Assembly (NCBI GenBank): GCA_022036555.1
Contig: CM039135.1
Coordinates: forward strand, 41,539,702-41,603,701
Reading direction: 5' to 3'
DNA: 64,000 nt
Source: Microstegium vimineum
Taxonomy: Eukaryota; Streptophyta; Magnoliopsida; Poales; Poaceae
The notes under the pieces are model-generated. The model was not told the DNA's origin, made no database searches, and saw only the letters and a list, made by a program, of their open reading frames with translations. Both the position numbers and the translations under genes were made by a program. How positions within the stretch are numbered: the stretch's first letter is position 1; each line of letters opens with the position of its first letter. Positions 34,782 to 47,195 of this stretch are shown piece by piece.

Positions 34782-35588
34782 TCAGAGGCAGGGCGGACTT
34801 TTCCACAAGCCCGTATAGCTGCCCCGCGAAATTATGGTTAGTGGCCGAAGTGGCTCAGCTGCAAATTTTTTACGACTTAATGTTATCTAGTCCGCAAAGC
34901 CCACCGGATAAGATGATAAGTCCGCAAAAACCGCAAAAAGTCCGTAAAGCAATTAAGAATTCTTCTAGTATTTTATTTCTTTTATTAAAAATAGAATATT
35001 AATCCCTCCCTCCGTCTCACAATATACTACATTTACAGTTCAATTTTTCGCAAAATAAATGTCACGATAGGGAGCAGATTGTTGTCGCAAAAAGAAAAAG
35101 AAAAAGATAGGGAGCAGTAGTAGCCGGCAGCTGCAGCAACCCTGCAGGTTATAGATCTGGAAACCAGCGAAATAAAAAAAAAGTCGTCGTAAAGAAAATG
35201 GTAATTGTAAGACTAACGGAGCCTGTCCAAGCTTCCAGATTCCTCTCTCCACCATTCAGTCATGGCATGGATCTGCATTCTTTTTTTTTCCTTCCTCTAA
35301 ATTTGTGTGTTTTTTTCTTCTCTGAAATTGTGACAGAAAGATGGTAGATCTTTTATAGGGGCATAGACATCATTTACATTTGTCTTGGTTTTCATGCCTA
35401 AATTTATTTTAGAAAAATGATCATCCTACTTGCGGACGTTTGCGGACATTCCTAACTTATCCACTAATCCCACTGGCCTTTCGCGATGATAGTTTTGCGG
35501 CTTGCGGATTCCCTCGTAACCCGTTTAATAGTTTCGTGGATAGCTTAGTAGCCGGTGGACGGTTCACAATCCGCCCCGCCTGCAAGCC
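34782..35588. mobile_element. Non-autonomous DNA transposon with 10-bp duplication (MULE-like)
   Basis: The direct repeat GATGTGTGAG lies at 34772-34781 and 35589-35598. Inside, the ends AGGCAGGGCGGA and TCCGCCCCGCCTGC are imperfect inversions. The subterminal parts share GTCCGCAAA / TTTGCGGAC repeats. A 9-10-bp duplication fits Mutator-like elements, although the short ends are unusual. No ORF of note. Confidence 0.65.
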
Positions 35589-35598
35589 GATGTGTGAG

Positions 35599-36264
35599 CG
35601 ATGTCAGCTAGCTAGGTATAGCTAGCTAAGCTAAGTCTTCCGTCGAGAACTCAAATGCATCATGGTATTACAGTGAGCGTTTATTTGGAATGCAGGATTT
35701 TTTTTTCGTTTCTATGTTTTTCATGTGAAAATGAACTGAATTCTGTGAAATTCCTGCGAAATTTGCGTAAAATTTCGGTGTTTCAAAGAGGCCCTGAGAG
35801 AATGCTCTCTACATGCCTCCGTCCCTAAAATAATAAATTCCTAGAATCCGTGTCAGTCAAACTTTTTTAACTTTGACTAACTTTATAGAAAAATGTAATA
35901 ACATCTATGACTTAAAATAAGCACCATGTAAAAATATGCTCTTAGATAAATCTAATAATACTAGTTTGATATCGTAACTTTCGATACTTTATTCTAGAAA
36001 TTTGGTCAAAGTTTAAAAAAATGGACTTAGGATAAACAGAAATCCATTCTTTCAGGCACGGATGAAGAGCTGCCATCAAAGCATTTAGTACTGTATCAAA
36101 ATTTTGATCGGTCTTAGTTATAAGAAAAAGAAAACAAAAGGTGCGCGCGGCTAGCTTTTGCTGAAGAGAATCGATCAGAGAAGTGGATTTTAGCACGGCC
36201 GACATGACTCATCATGCACGGTGAGAGAAAAAGCCAAACCAAAGACGTGAGACATGCAGGCAGC
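35599..36264. other. Upstream flank of the zinc-finger gene
   Basis: A decayed Stowaway-like inverted repeat lies around 35815-36040 (CCTCCGTCCCTAAAATAATA and a weak mirror). No gene. Confidence 0.35.
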
Positions 36265-36272
36265 TGACGTCA
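36265..36272. promoter_or_regulatory. TGACGTCA palindrome (bZIP/TGA-type site)
   Basis: A perfect TGACGTCA lies about 29 bases upstream of a TATA-like sequence and about 185 bases before the zinc-finger start codon. This is a classical bZIP binding core. Use by this promoter is inference from position. Confidence 0.55.
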
Positions 36273-36300
36273 CATTCACGGATCCTCTTCTCTGACCGCT

Positions 36301-36310
36301 TATATATTTA
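36301..36310 (+). promoter_or_regulatory. TATA box of the C2H2 zinc-finger gene
   Basis: TATATATTTA lies about 140 bases upstream of the start codon, leaving room for a leader of about 110 bases. It is the best TATA candidate and is preceded by GC-richer promoter DNA. Confidence 0.6.
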
Positions 36311-36449
36311 TAGGTACACCACGTATTAGTAGTGCAGTGGATCGTCCAACCTACTACTATCAGTCAGTATCATATCACCCAGCTCGATCACAATAATCAC
36401 ATCGATCATCACCACCTCCATCATCCTCCGATCCCAGAGAGAGCTGATC

Positions 36450-36974
36450 ATGGAGAGGCAGCCGGCGGCCATGGACGACGTCAACCTGGATCTGCGCCTC
36501 GTCCACCACCAGTCGGCGCACGGCGGCAACGGCGGCATGGGGAGGCAGCAGCACCACCTACCGCCGCCGGTGGGCCCCACCGACCCCGACCGCACCTTCT
36601 CGTGCACCTACTGCCGACGCAAGTTCTTCAGCTCGCAGGCGCTGGGCGGCCACCAGAACGCGCACAAGCTGGAGCGCAGCCTCGCCAAACGCAGCCGCGA
36701 GCTCTCCGGCGCCGTCGCGGTCGTCAGTGCGGCCATGATCTCCTCCTCCTCTCCCACGCCGCCGCCGCCGCCGGCCTCCGGCGAGCTCGGTGGCTGGTAT
36801 CCATCGGCGCATCACGCGGGAGGCCCAGCAGGCGGGGACCACCAGCAGGCAGCCGCGGCGGCCGTCGTGAGCTGGATCGCCGACGGCGGGCGGCGGTACG
36901 CCTCCTACAGCGTGCAAGCCGCGGCGGCCGGCGACGCCGCCGCCGACGACATCGACCTGTCCCTCAGGCTTTAA
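36450..36974 (+). CDS. Single C2H2 zinc-finger (QALGGH) transcriptional repressor with EAR motifs
   Basis: A 174-residue intronless gene of the plant EPF/SUPERMAN-type zinc-finger class. The finger FSCTYCRRKFFSSQALGGHQ places Cys52, Cys55, His68 and His72 in C-X2-C-X12-H-X3-H spacing, with the plant-specific QALGGH at 63-68. An EAR-like NLDLRL lies at 12-17 and a C-terminal DLSLRL at 169-174, both associated with TOPLESS-type corepressor recruitment. The rest is Ala/Pro/Ser-rich and probably disordered. The start at 36450 is the first Met in the frame after the TATA box, and it precedes the EAR motif. A second Met is at residue 8. Closest relatives by layout are small one-finger ZFPs involved in organ or trichome development; the exact orthologue is not assigned. 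GC content is high, as in many grass regulatory genes. Confidence 0.95.
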   Translation: MERQPAAMDDVNLDLRLVHHQSAHGGNGGMGRQQHHLPPPVGPTDPDRTFSCTYCRRKFFSSQALGGHQNAHKLERSLAKRSRELSGAVAVVSAAMISSSSPTPPPPPASGELGGWYPSAHHAGGPAGGDHQQAAAAAVVSWIADGGRRYASYSVQAAAAGDAAADDIDLSLRL

Positions 36975-37145
36975 GCTATAGCTAGCTAAGCGCTATGCAT
37001 GCGTACGTATGGTAGGCATACATGTTGAAGCTGTGGGTTTTATGAGATTCACAGGATCGCATTATTTATTCCAACTCGATCGCCAAGAACATCGATCATG
37101 CTTTAATTTGATATGATTTATGTCCATTTTTGCTTTAATTAACTA

Positions 37146-37377
37146 CTCCCCCGTTTTAAATTATAATTTATTTGACTTATCCCAAGTTTGACCACTCATC
37201 TTATTTAAAATTTTTATGTAAACATAATCAAATTTATATCATTCTTGTAGATCATTTATTAAATAAACAAGTCATAATAAAAAAAATAATATTTTACACA
37301 AAAAATTAAATAAGATCAGTTGTTAAATTTGGAGTTAAAAAAGTCAAACGAACTATAATTTGGAACGGAAGGAGCAG
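37146..37377. mobile_element. Stowaway-like MITE, diverged
   Basis: TA-CTCCCCCGTTTTAAATTA at the left and TATAATTTGGAACGGAAGGAG at the right, with TA after 37377. The inner parts pair weakly (GACTTATCCCAAGTTTGACC against TTGGAGTTAAAAAAGTC). About 170 bases downstream of the zinc-finger stop codon. Confidence 0.65.
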
Positions 37378-38077
37378 TACATGTTTCGCATGCAGCTCGT
37401 TTAGCTTTCTCAAAAATTTGGTTAAACTTAGATAAATTATATTTCAGGAGAGCACACTCTCACGTGACGAATGGTACTATTGTGTTTGAATGTCACTTTT
37501 GAGAAGCGAGAGAGATTCTAACACATCGCACGCATATGAAGCCAAATGCAGTAGAGAGCAGCTATGACTAGTTGTATACTAGCAGGTGAAAAGATGCTCA
37601 CAGACCAGATCATAAAGAGGAAGAGTACATGGCAAGTGTCCTATGAAAATGTGCTACTTCTTTTCTTCTCTGTAAAAAAAAGCAAAAATAAATAAATATG
37701 TTTGTCATTAGTATCCTATGTTTCATTAATGTATATACAAAAATCAAAATAGAAGCATCTTGCTTCTGCATGTGATCCTTGGCAGGCACTCCTACAGTCA
37801 TGGCTTTTCAAAGTGATGTATGCAACCACACGAGTGATACCCTGATGGACGTACGTACGCACACACATGTGTATATATAACAATTCGTTACTGCTTGCTC
37901 TCTCCATTCTAAATTATATAAGACACTTGTGGCTTTTCTAGATATATAATTTTTATTGTACCCTTAGATAGATATATAGTATGTCTGGATATACATATAA
38001 AAATTGCTTAACTTTTTCTAATTTAGTATGGAACCATTGAGGGCGGAGTACAATAGCACTTCCTTCATAAAAATGTA
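37378..38077. other. Intergenic, no gene seen
   Basis: AT-rich. A lone Stowaway-like terminus (CTCTCCATTCTAAATTATA) is at about 37900. ORFs of 60-63 codons are without support. Confidence 0.4.
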
Positions 38078-38513
38078 AGCATCTCCAACAACTTATTAAA
38101 ACAACTTGCTATATTTATAAATTTGACAAAATCACAAAATTTCCTCTCCAACAACTTTTCAAACCAACTTGCTATTTATCCCAACTTGGTATTCACAGCC
38201 TCCGCACGTGTACCGGACTTGCAATCGCGTTTTTTTCCGCCGACTCCTGGCCTGCGCGAAAAGGAAACCTTTTTTTTTGCGCCGGCTCCCGGCCTCTCCC
38301 GCGCGCGAAAAGGAAAGCCCGCGCTCCTGCCGCGTCTCCCACCTTTCCTCTTCTTTTTTTCAATCAGTCTCCCGCCTTTCCTTTTTTTTTTAAAAGTTTG
38401 GCAAGTTGGAATAGCAAATTGTTGGAGAGAGGGCTTTTTTCACTTACCAAATAATTTAGCAACTTATCAAACCATAAGATTTAGCAAGTCAATTTTTCCA
38501 TGTTGGAGATGCT
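38078..38513. mobile_element. MITE with AGCATCTCCAACA ends
   Basis: The left terminus AGCATCTCCAACAACTT pairs with the right TGTTGGAGATGCT. Inner arms share CAACTTGCTAT / AGCAAGTTG-type phrases. The middle (38200-38390) is GC-rich with two similar GCGCGAAAAGGAAA units. No protein evidence for the two ORFs across it. Confidence 0.6.
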
Positions 38514-38774
38514 CGGATTTATTATGCAAATCAAACTAACTTAACTTGGATCAAGTTTATTATGGATAGTATTAACATTATGTTTTCAACTAGATTTACC
38601 GCAAAAATATATCCCATAATTAGTTATAATATACTTATTTGGTATTGTAAATATTAGTATTTTTTATATAAATTTTGTCAAACTTTAAATCGCCTAACTC
38701 GAGAAAGTGAGATTTGCATTGTTTTGTGGACCGAGGGAGTACAAGTACCTGTCACATGCCATTAACGGTATTAT

Positions 38775-38960
38775 GGGGGTGTTTGGTTCCCACCTTCTAA
38801 ACTTGGACTAAACTTTAGTCACTTTGGGGACTAAAGTGCCAAACAAACTGACTAAAAGGTGACTAAAATACTTTAGTTCCATTAGTCACTCAAGAGATAC
38901 TAAAAGATGACTAAAATATTTTAGTCCACTAAAGTTTAAGAGGTGGGAACCAAACAAGGC
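38775..38960. mobile_element. Small MITE with GTTTGGTTCCCACCT ends
   Basis: GGGGGTGTTTGGTTCCCACC on the left mirrors GGTGGGAACCAAACAAGGC on the right. TAT flanks both sides (38772-38774 and 38961-38963). The interior is full of ACTAAA/TTTAGT. Probably Tourist/Harbinger-like. Confidence 0.7.
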
Positions 38961-41900
38961 TATAAGAATATATGATGTGATTAATCTAATTATTAAGTTT
39001 GTGTATATATTTAGTCAAACTTAAAATTATTTAACTTCCTGAAATGTGTGATGAGCTTATTTTAGTACAGAGAGGGCGCAGGAGCAAGTAGCTAAGCCTA
39101 CCCGAGTAGTGTACTGACAGTACCAGTGGCAAATCAAGGATTGAAACCCTATGGGGCCAAAGCTTATTGATCTTATATCAATTAAGATAATCAATATTGA
39201 CAGTACCCTTACTCGGTCGATAATTTAGCTCCAATTGACGATCAATATAATGGTTCTCCTCCACGCATCACCAATATTGCAAGCAACAATAGAGGCAAAC
39301 CTGATGTAATCACCTATATATTGCCATTTTCTCCCCTAGCTACTAATATCGCTTACATCACTCTCATTTTGCCTCCATCTTCTTGCAACGATAATAATCC
39401 CATCATATGCATGAGGGCATGAGGCTGTGTATATATGTGCATTTAGTTTTTCAAACGACCAAGCAGGAGAGACTTCTTGTTACTGCATTGATGAAGAAGA
39501 TGGTGACTAGCTATACATAGCAAGACACAATGATGCAAGAAATTTAATAAAGGCCAATGCATGCATGTCCTACAAGCAACTGCTTTAGGCAAAAGTCCAG
39601 CTACGTATTTCCTTGTCGCCGCTGTGCATAGCTCTCCTCCATCAAGAGCTCAGCCCTGCATGTCATCTAGTCTAGTATCTCACATCCATCTCTCCTGTGT
39701 TCACATCTTGACGTGTGCAGGCAAGTACAGCACGCCAGCCAAACACCTGCACGGCTGCACAAACACACCAGCAACTAACATCAGAATTCAGAAACAAAGG
39801 TTTTTGACTTTTTGTGGCCCACCTCTCTAACCCTTACTGTAGGTGTGAGTGAGTGTGACACTCGCACTGGTACAGAAGTTTAAGCATAAAATCCTATATT
39901 TGCTACCTGCATGCTTGCAACTTCTATATATTTATGTGGCTTCATGCAAGGGGCCAGCCTCAGATATCCCAAGGACCACACATGGTGCTCCATCGTTTAA
40001 GGCAAATGGACAACTCGATGTGGGGGTAGTTTGGCTTGTCACAATCGACCAGCTTATCATATCACATCATATTCTTGATGGCCTCCACCAAACTTCAGGT
40101 TGAAAATACAGAAGTTACTTGTTTGTTTTTTTTTTGCAGATTATTTGCGCAAACAATTTGTTAGTTGACAAATATATAGTATACAGATAAAGTTAATATC
40201 CAAGACATATATTAATCTTCAATGGGCTCTAGGGTTAAAAGAGAAACCACTTCTCTCACTCAAGCAAGTTCATCAAAGATAATCTGATAAAGACATATGG
40301 CCGGTGTTAAATCTTCGAATAGATTTTTCACTTTCGTGATCAACCAGTTAGCTGAGCTTAATAGCAAGTTAAACCTTCAAGCTTTGAAGTAGCGCGCAGT
40401 GTGCACCCATTCGGTTCCTTCAGGTTTAAAGGTAAGAAATAAACTAGTACATCATAGCAAACCTGGACGTAGATCTTTCACCGTTCAGGAAGAAGGCTGA
40501 AGGCCAGATTCAGGCGGCTAAGAAATACACGTAACTCGTGAATCGGAAAGGACACAGCACGATGCTTCATGGGATTGGTCTACATGAAAAGGACCTTGCA
40601 TTGATCAGGAATAAGGGCTTGTCAATGGACGAAGAGGACGGTTGAACTTAGCCAAGATAAAGTCACGGAAGAGCCTGAGATAATTGATTACCAGTACCTT
40701 GCTTGGTGACAGTTGTTGATGTTATACAGGTGGAGACAGGGAGATATGATAGTTGCTTACTAAAAAGATGATGTAACTACTCAAGCACCGATCTGGTAGA
40801 GCCAAGCTAGGCACAGGGTCATCAACCTTGTCCTAGGGTGAAGAGTGCAAGCACATTCTTTCCCGAAAGGAGAGTGAAAGCACACTGGCATTCTTGGGCA
40901 TATGGGCTTTTCATTTCCAAAATTATGTTCTTTGAACGTGATCAAAGTCTTCCTCATATTCCACTATGTTGTCGTCTTTAGCATGTTGTTAAAGCAAGAG
41001 CAATGGGGCTAACAACTTCAGAGAATTTCCAAACCTTGCTAGACCCTTCAAACTAATGAACTAAGATGCCTTCCACTTTCAATAACAGAAAGAAAAAAAA
41101 CAGATTTAGGCTCTGATATGGAAGAACTTTGGTGGTTTTCTGAACGAAAGATTACCAGTTCAAAATGTGCATGCATATACATATGAACAAACTGCAATAC
41201 ATCCGCAACATTAATCAGATAAGTCAAACAAGTATGGATCGCAGTCCCAGATTTGCTCTATTCTCCCAGTTATACATGTGAGCCAATCAATTTACATCCC
41301 TAGTTAATCATCATATAGTTGGCCACGAGGAGCACTCTGATAAAACCACAAGTGTGAAGGGGAACATTACTTATTGACAAAAAAGCACCCAAACATGCCT
41401 ATTGTAAATTTCTTTCGGTCTCGCAAGTTATAGAAATGTTGAAAGCAACATGCACGCCTAAGGCAACAAACAACAGAACCCTCTGCACATCATGCAAAAA
41501 TAGCTTGGCTGTCAGGTGAGCATGCTTTCTAGTCTGAGAAAAGCATTCTATCATTTTAAAGCAGATACAAAACGTGTATGCATACCTATCAAAATGAATG
41601 GCATGTGTACTTGAGTAAAAAGTTTTTTTTTAACTTTATACTGTTATATTTGCAGAGTAGACAAAGCATTTCGTTTTGAACTAGCAGTAGAGAGTAAATG
41701 CAAAGTGCAGAAATCCTTAGATGCACCTATATTTGCAGAGTAGACAAAACATGTCTATAGCAACTCACAGGCTAATAGGCTATGGAGTTAAGTCAGCAAA
41801 ATGAAACTAATCAATTATGAATAGTAACATGAAACAATGTAAGGCCACACAAGTAGATCCACTACCAGATTCCAAAGTTTGTCTTATAAACAGAAATGTA

Positions 41901-41999
41901 AATATGCAGTCTATGTGGAGCAATAATATCATGGTTTTGAATCGACCTGACCATTTAGCGGGCCGGGTCGGGCTCGGGAAGTCAGATGTACGCACTCTC
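38961..41999. other. Intergenic 3 kb, no gene supported
   Basis: No conserved protein, splice pattern or defined transposon ends were found. At 39130 CAGTGGCAAATCAAGGATTG resembles a hAT terminus, but no partner end was seen. The part nearest 42000 should hold the 3'UTR of the meiotic gene on the minus strand. Confidence 0.35.
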
Positions 42000-44900
42000 T
42001 CAGCACAACAGTTTGGAGAAGACTTCTAGGTCCAGCTTCCCCTGATGTGCAGCTGGAGCCACCTCCCTTGCCAACCTTCCGACCACACGCTCAAAGTACA
42101 CCACATAGAGCCCATTCATATTTTCCAGGATTCGCAAATCATTGTGTGCCTTGAGAACAGATCTGGTACATTCTTCAAAAAGTCCTGAACAATAGTTTTA
42201 TTTAAGTTAATTAAGCTTTCTAGTGGACCCACAATGATGGAGCAGTATTTGCACTGGCATCAGGTGGTGTATATTTCAGTAGTTTCCCATCGAGATTTGT
42301 GATTAAGAATATAATACTCAGTCAATGTACTTTCTACTTTATGTCTGTAAATCAAAATACAGCAATTAATTATGCAGTACGATATAATACAGAAATGAAA
42401 GGTATTTAACAACAGTTACAAGAACCAATTCATATAGCATAACAAATAGAAAATATGACCATTGGGGGTACAAATGCACTAACTTTTATCCATATGCTCG
42501 CAGAATAGCCAAACTTTCATGTAATCAGATATGAGGAACTCGAGTAACTGAATCCTGCAACATGAGACAAAATGAGCATGCATAGCATATAGTGATACAG
42601 TTAAAGTCCAACTTTAATACACACACAAAAAAAACTTTATGGCTATAGCAAGAAGCCAAGAATACAATCCACAATCCATATAAACAGTTACTAGATAGGG
42701 ATCAATAGAATTTGCTTCAGAAATGGCGTACCTAGAGAGCATAAAAAATTGTCCTAGTTTTGATGACCCTCATAGATAAAACTAGCTGAATCATAACTAT
42801 AATCTTTAAGAATTATGCCAACTCAGAATATCATAGCATAGCATGTTTTGAATGAAAATTAATGGATAAAACCAACAGAAAAGGGAAACAAGATTCAGAT
42901 ATTTGAGTGTCTCTCAACAGAACCTGCAACACATTAGGCATAATAAAAAACCAGTGACCATGCAAATATATAAGGAGAACCAGGCTACTGACAGTCTGAC
43001 AGTTCCTCTACGTATGAACTATTGTGCATTGAAAAAATATACAATGTGCAAACTACTGAAGTAATAATTATTTTTCCATCCATAATTCAGTGCAAAAGAA
43101 ATCCAATGTTTATTCTCAACTCTCGAGAACACAGTGGACATTCATGATTGACTTATGGAGTAAAGATTCTTCAGATGAAATTTAAATCAGAAAGAAATGA
43201 AGATCAGCTTACATGACGAATATATTGTCATGCATATCAGGGAAAGCATCATCAAACGGATCAACTAAGAGTAATCTTTCAGATACATTTGAGATCTTTT
43301 GAGAAACTGCAAGGATTACCCTCTGACCAATGAATTCATCATTTCCCAACTTACGGAATAAATGCTGCATAGAGAACTGTGCATCTGGGCAGCCAGTTGA
43401 TCCTGCAAAATATTGAACAAGATGGAAGGAACAGAAATCAATAGGCTATATGTTATAATAGGAAGCAAACAGACATGTCTTATCGATTGTCGAATACAGA
43501 GGTTAATGCTCCTCATTTATTTAACGTTTAATTCTCAGTAAGGAAGTGATAAAAAGTAACTCAGGAAAACAAGAAAATATGGCCACATAGGTAGCAGACT
43601 TGATGAAAATAAAGCATGAAATAAGGGTATAATAATGGAAAAACACTAAGATTTTTTTACATATACAACATAAAAGTAATGAAGTTTCCAATTAATTTAT
43701 CATATTTGGTACCACTATCATGAGGACTAAAAATCAAATGCTACCTAAGGTGTACTTGACATTATAAAGTACAGTTAAATACTCATAGTAATCTCATGAA
43801 GATGAAACTTGGAAGCTGCAATGCATTATTGCATTCGTACTTTGGAAACTGGAATGTTAAGAAAGACATACTTATTTTGCATTTCAGTATCTACTGGAAA
43901 ATAGTGTCCATGAGACCGTGACTTCAAAAGTTTAACTCAACACTCAACTTAAGAGAGATGTGGACACAGAAAGAAAAAAAATATTTAAAAAATGGATCCT
44001 TGAAACATCAGGACCCTTGTGCTCTACTGCAGAACAAAGGGACTAAGCTTATGTCACAGCAAAATATGAAACAATGGACATGAATCAACAAAGAATAACT
44101 TAGGAGCCCAAACTATAATCAACTTGATTGAAGGTTGAGTGCACTTCCCAACAAACATATGGAGAAGCAGTGATGCTAAATGTGTTTGTCTGGGAAAACA
44201 AATACAAAATAAATATACAAAGTGTCACCTGAATCTGAAGTACAAGGATTTTCAGAGACGGTGCACATCCTTTTCATCAAACGAGTCACTAAACCATCTA
44301 TTATCTCCCCAACTAGCTCCTTTTCCCTTTCTGATGAAAGAATGTTCTTCAATGTAGCTGAACAGGGAACATGATTACCGAATGATTAATGATTACCCAT
44401 GGTAGTTTCAACCAAGCGTAGATTGCATATGCCACATGAGTATCATTTGAATATTCATACTTTTCATTTCATTGAATTCTGTGTTTGTCAAAGACTAATG
44501 TTCTGAGCACAAACTCATAACAGATCAATTACATCTTACCCAAAATGAAATCTACTGCTTGGTGAGAAAATGTAGCAAATGAGGGACCAGCTTCTCTCTG
44601 CACAAGTGAACCTTACCTTTAGAAAGATGAAACAAAATGTCTTAGTTGTGAACAAAGGATAGGATTTTACCTTGGCCACAATGCCGTCTGATAGCTCCAC
44701 CAGGAAATCAGTCGACATGCTGAGCTGCTGCATCTCATCCTCACTGTTGAATTCTGGAGAACCGAAACAATTGAAACTATAGCCCAAGAAACTATAACAT
44801 TTACTCTTCCTACAGTAACCCTAGATAGTCAGAAATCAGTGTCACAAGGCAAGAGTTTCTACAGCACATTGACAAATTTTCTACTGCAGGAAAATTCAGT

Positions 44901-45719
44901 CCAAAGCAAGATCGAGCAAGGTTGTTTACAGACTTTCAAAATTTTGACATCAAAATTATGACGGTTGATTCAAGGCAGAACAAACCAATCAAACTACAAC
45001 TTGGAAGGGGTCGATCCACTCGCCGTCGCTTCTCCTTCCACCGCACTGTCACACATCACATAAGTGTAAATTCCCTTAGCAGCCCGCAGAAATTTCAAAA
45101 TACTAGCACATCGAAGCAAACCGAAGCCATACCGAGTCTGAGAAACCTCCTCCTCAGCACCTCGTCAACCCAGTGCTCCCCACCACCGCCACCCTGGTCC
45201 CCGCACCCGTCGAAGAAGTGGCACCGACACGACGCAACCGGCGGCTCCATCTCCTCCCCGCGCGCCCCATCTGCTCCCATAACAAACTCAATTGACACCA
45301 CGCCGCCAATGGGATTCGGGCAGCCGAACAATAGCAGCAGATAGATTGGCATGGGTGTACATACCTTGCAGGAGCTTGAGCTCCTCGCGGAGGCGGAGGA
45401 TTTCGCGCTTCCGGTCCTTGGCCTGGGCGGGAGAAGGAGATCGAATATCAGAGGCGGGGGTAGGGGTAGGATTTGAGTCCGAGGAGTGGTGCTGCTAGGG
45501 GAATGTGACCTTGCGCTTCCAGTGGACGAGAGGCGGGGGCGATGTGCCTGCGGCGGAGGCGGTGGCGGTGGCGGTGGCTTTGCCCGGGAGGCGGTTGTAG
45601 TGGATGAGAGCCATTGCGAGCGCGGCCTTTAGCGACGGCGAGTCAATTCGCGACGAGGAGGTGCCCGTAGCCGCTGTCGCCGTCGGCGTTGGCGGGCGGG
45701 AGTTGGGAGGAGGAGCCAT
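42000..45719 (-). CDS. MPS1: MPS1/PRD2-like meiotic protein (multipolar spindle 1 / recombination initiation defect 2)
   Basis: In plants this family is needed for meiotic double-strand-break formation and bipolar spindles. Ten exons: 45510-45719, 45365-45422, 45133-45270, 45001-45045, 44671-44753, 44540-44597, 44229-44357, 43213-43402, 42484-42554, 42000-42184. All GT/AG introns fit in phase, total 1167 nt, 388 residues. Landmarks: LKAALAMALIHYNRL near residue 30; a coiled coil LVHWKRKAKDRKREILRLREE across exons 1-2; SCRCHFFDGCG in exon 3; DEMQQLSMSTDFLVELSDGI; IIDGLVTRLMKRMCTVSEN; SMQHLFRKLGNDEFIGQRV; DDAFPDMHDNIFVM; and a C-terminal helix-rich block to VFSKLLC. Start: the only in-frame Met before the conserved block in the right composition. 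The family call rests on remembered similarity; the exon model is strong in itself. The gene is in the same orientation as its right neighbour. Confidence 0.82.
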
Positions 45720-46690
45720 GGCGATTGGCGATCGCGGCGGCGCGGGCACGCGAGAGGAAAGAAGAGTGAGGCCCACGGAAGAAGGGCTATTCTTAATTTC
45801 CTGACGTGGATATTGGCAGGAATTAATTGAGACTTTAGCATGGGATCATAAACGTACACCTTTGACTAATTTAATTCGCTGGAGAGATAAGCCCGTGGCT
45901 CTTTCCATTGTGCAAGCAAGATTGGTCAGATTAGCCCACTTTTTCGTGGGTTATATATTCACTTATACAACTTTCTTGATGCGGACCGTGGTCAACAAAT
46001 TTAATGTGAAATCTTCTATAACATGACCGTTGCAGAGAAATTTTAAATAAAAATCATCAGTTAGAGAGTCATTCCAAATCATCACTTTTAGAGTTATTTA
46101 AATAAAAATTATCTCCAAAAATATATTTAAAACTTGCTCTCTAAATTATCACTTAGAGAGTTATTTAAATAAAAATTGATTTCTATTTTTTTTATATTCT
46201 AACAGTTTTTAATATCTTGTAGCGGAGAGTTATCTTTTTTTTTATCATAGGAAAGCAAAAAAATACAGAATACATAATATCTATATTTAAACATCCAATT
46301 AAAAAGGTTGTTGGAGGTTTTTTTTTTTACTAAAATCTATATTCCTATAAATTAGAAAGTACATAAAGAGTCTATTAGAGTTGCTCAACTAATGCTAACC
46401 ATAACCTGATGCTATTTTTATTAAGAAAATAGACACCTCAATTCAAGTTCATTACTCGAACATAGATTCTATCATTCAAATAAACTTTCTAAAGCCATGT
46501 TTCAATTTATTAATACAAGTTGCTAACTATTAAAAAAAATAGCAGGTTCAAACAGCCTACTTTACAGTTTATAGTCTATTTTGAACTATTCAATCATCCA
46601 GCTTATATAAAATTTAGCTGATCTAAACGGAGCCTAAGCTAAAATACCTGCAATCCGAACATTCATACGAAATACGTAAAATGGATAGCA
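45720..46690. other. Intergenic between the MPS1-like and TMN genes
   Basis: AT-rich. Repeated phrases (TTAGAGAGTTATTTAAATAAAAATTG at about 46100 and 46160) suggest a decayed MITE at about 46020-46390. No gene. Confidence 0.4.
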
Positions 46691-47195
46691 ATCATTATTC
46701 AGAATTCGAATATTTTGCATAAATAAATCCCGCTGTCCCCGCAGGAGTCGACCTCATCGGCCATCTCTAGTCAGGCGGCACCACAAGCATGCCGGAGCTC
46801 TCCCGGAGCGGCATGCCTGCCGTCTGCCCTCCAGCAAGAATATTCTGCGGAGATGAACCAAACATTTCTGAATATGTACAGGTGAATGCAAGCAATTATT
46901 GATGAAGCCAAGCACGTATCAACATCACCATGCAGCAGAGGTAGAAAAGGAGTGGCAGACGATAATGAGCCATGGATTGAACGTATACAGCTGTTCTCAA
47001 GAACACAAGGAAAAATTGCCCCATATGATGCTGGCAGTAGTGCCTATCCTTGTACAGCTCTGAACCACAGTGGGCATAAATGGTTTATAAGCTAACACCT
47101 AAAGTACAGCTTTCCTGAAAACTCAGGAAAAAAAAACCGTGGAAAATGGAGGCCGCATCAGACCAGCATACTCTCTGCAGGCTCATGCAACATGC

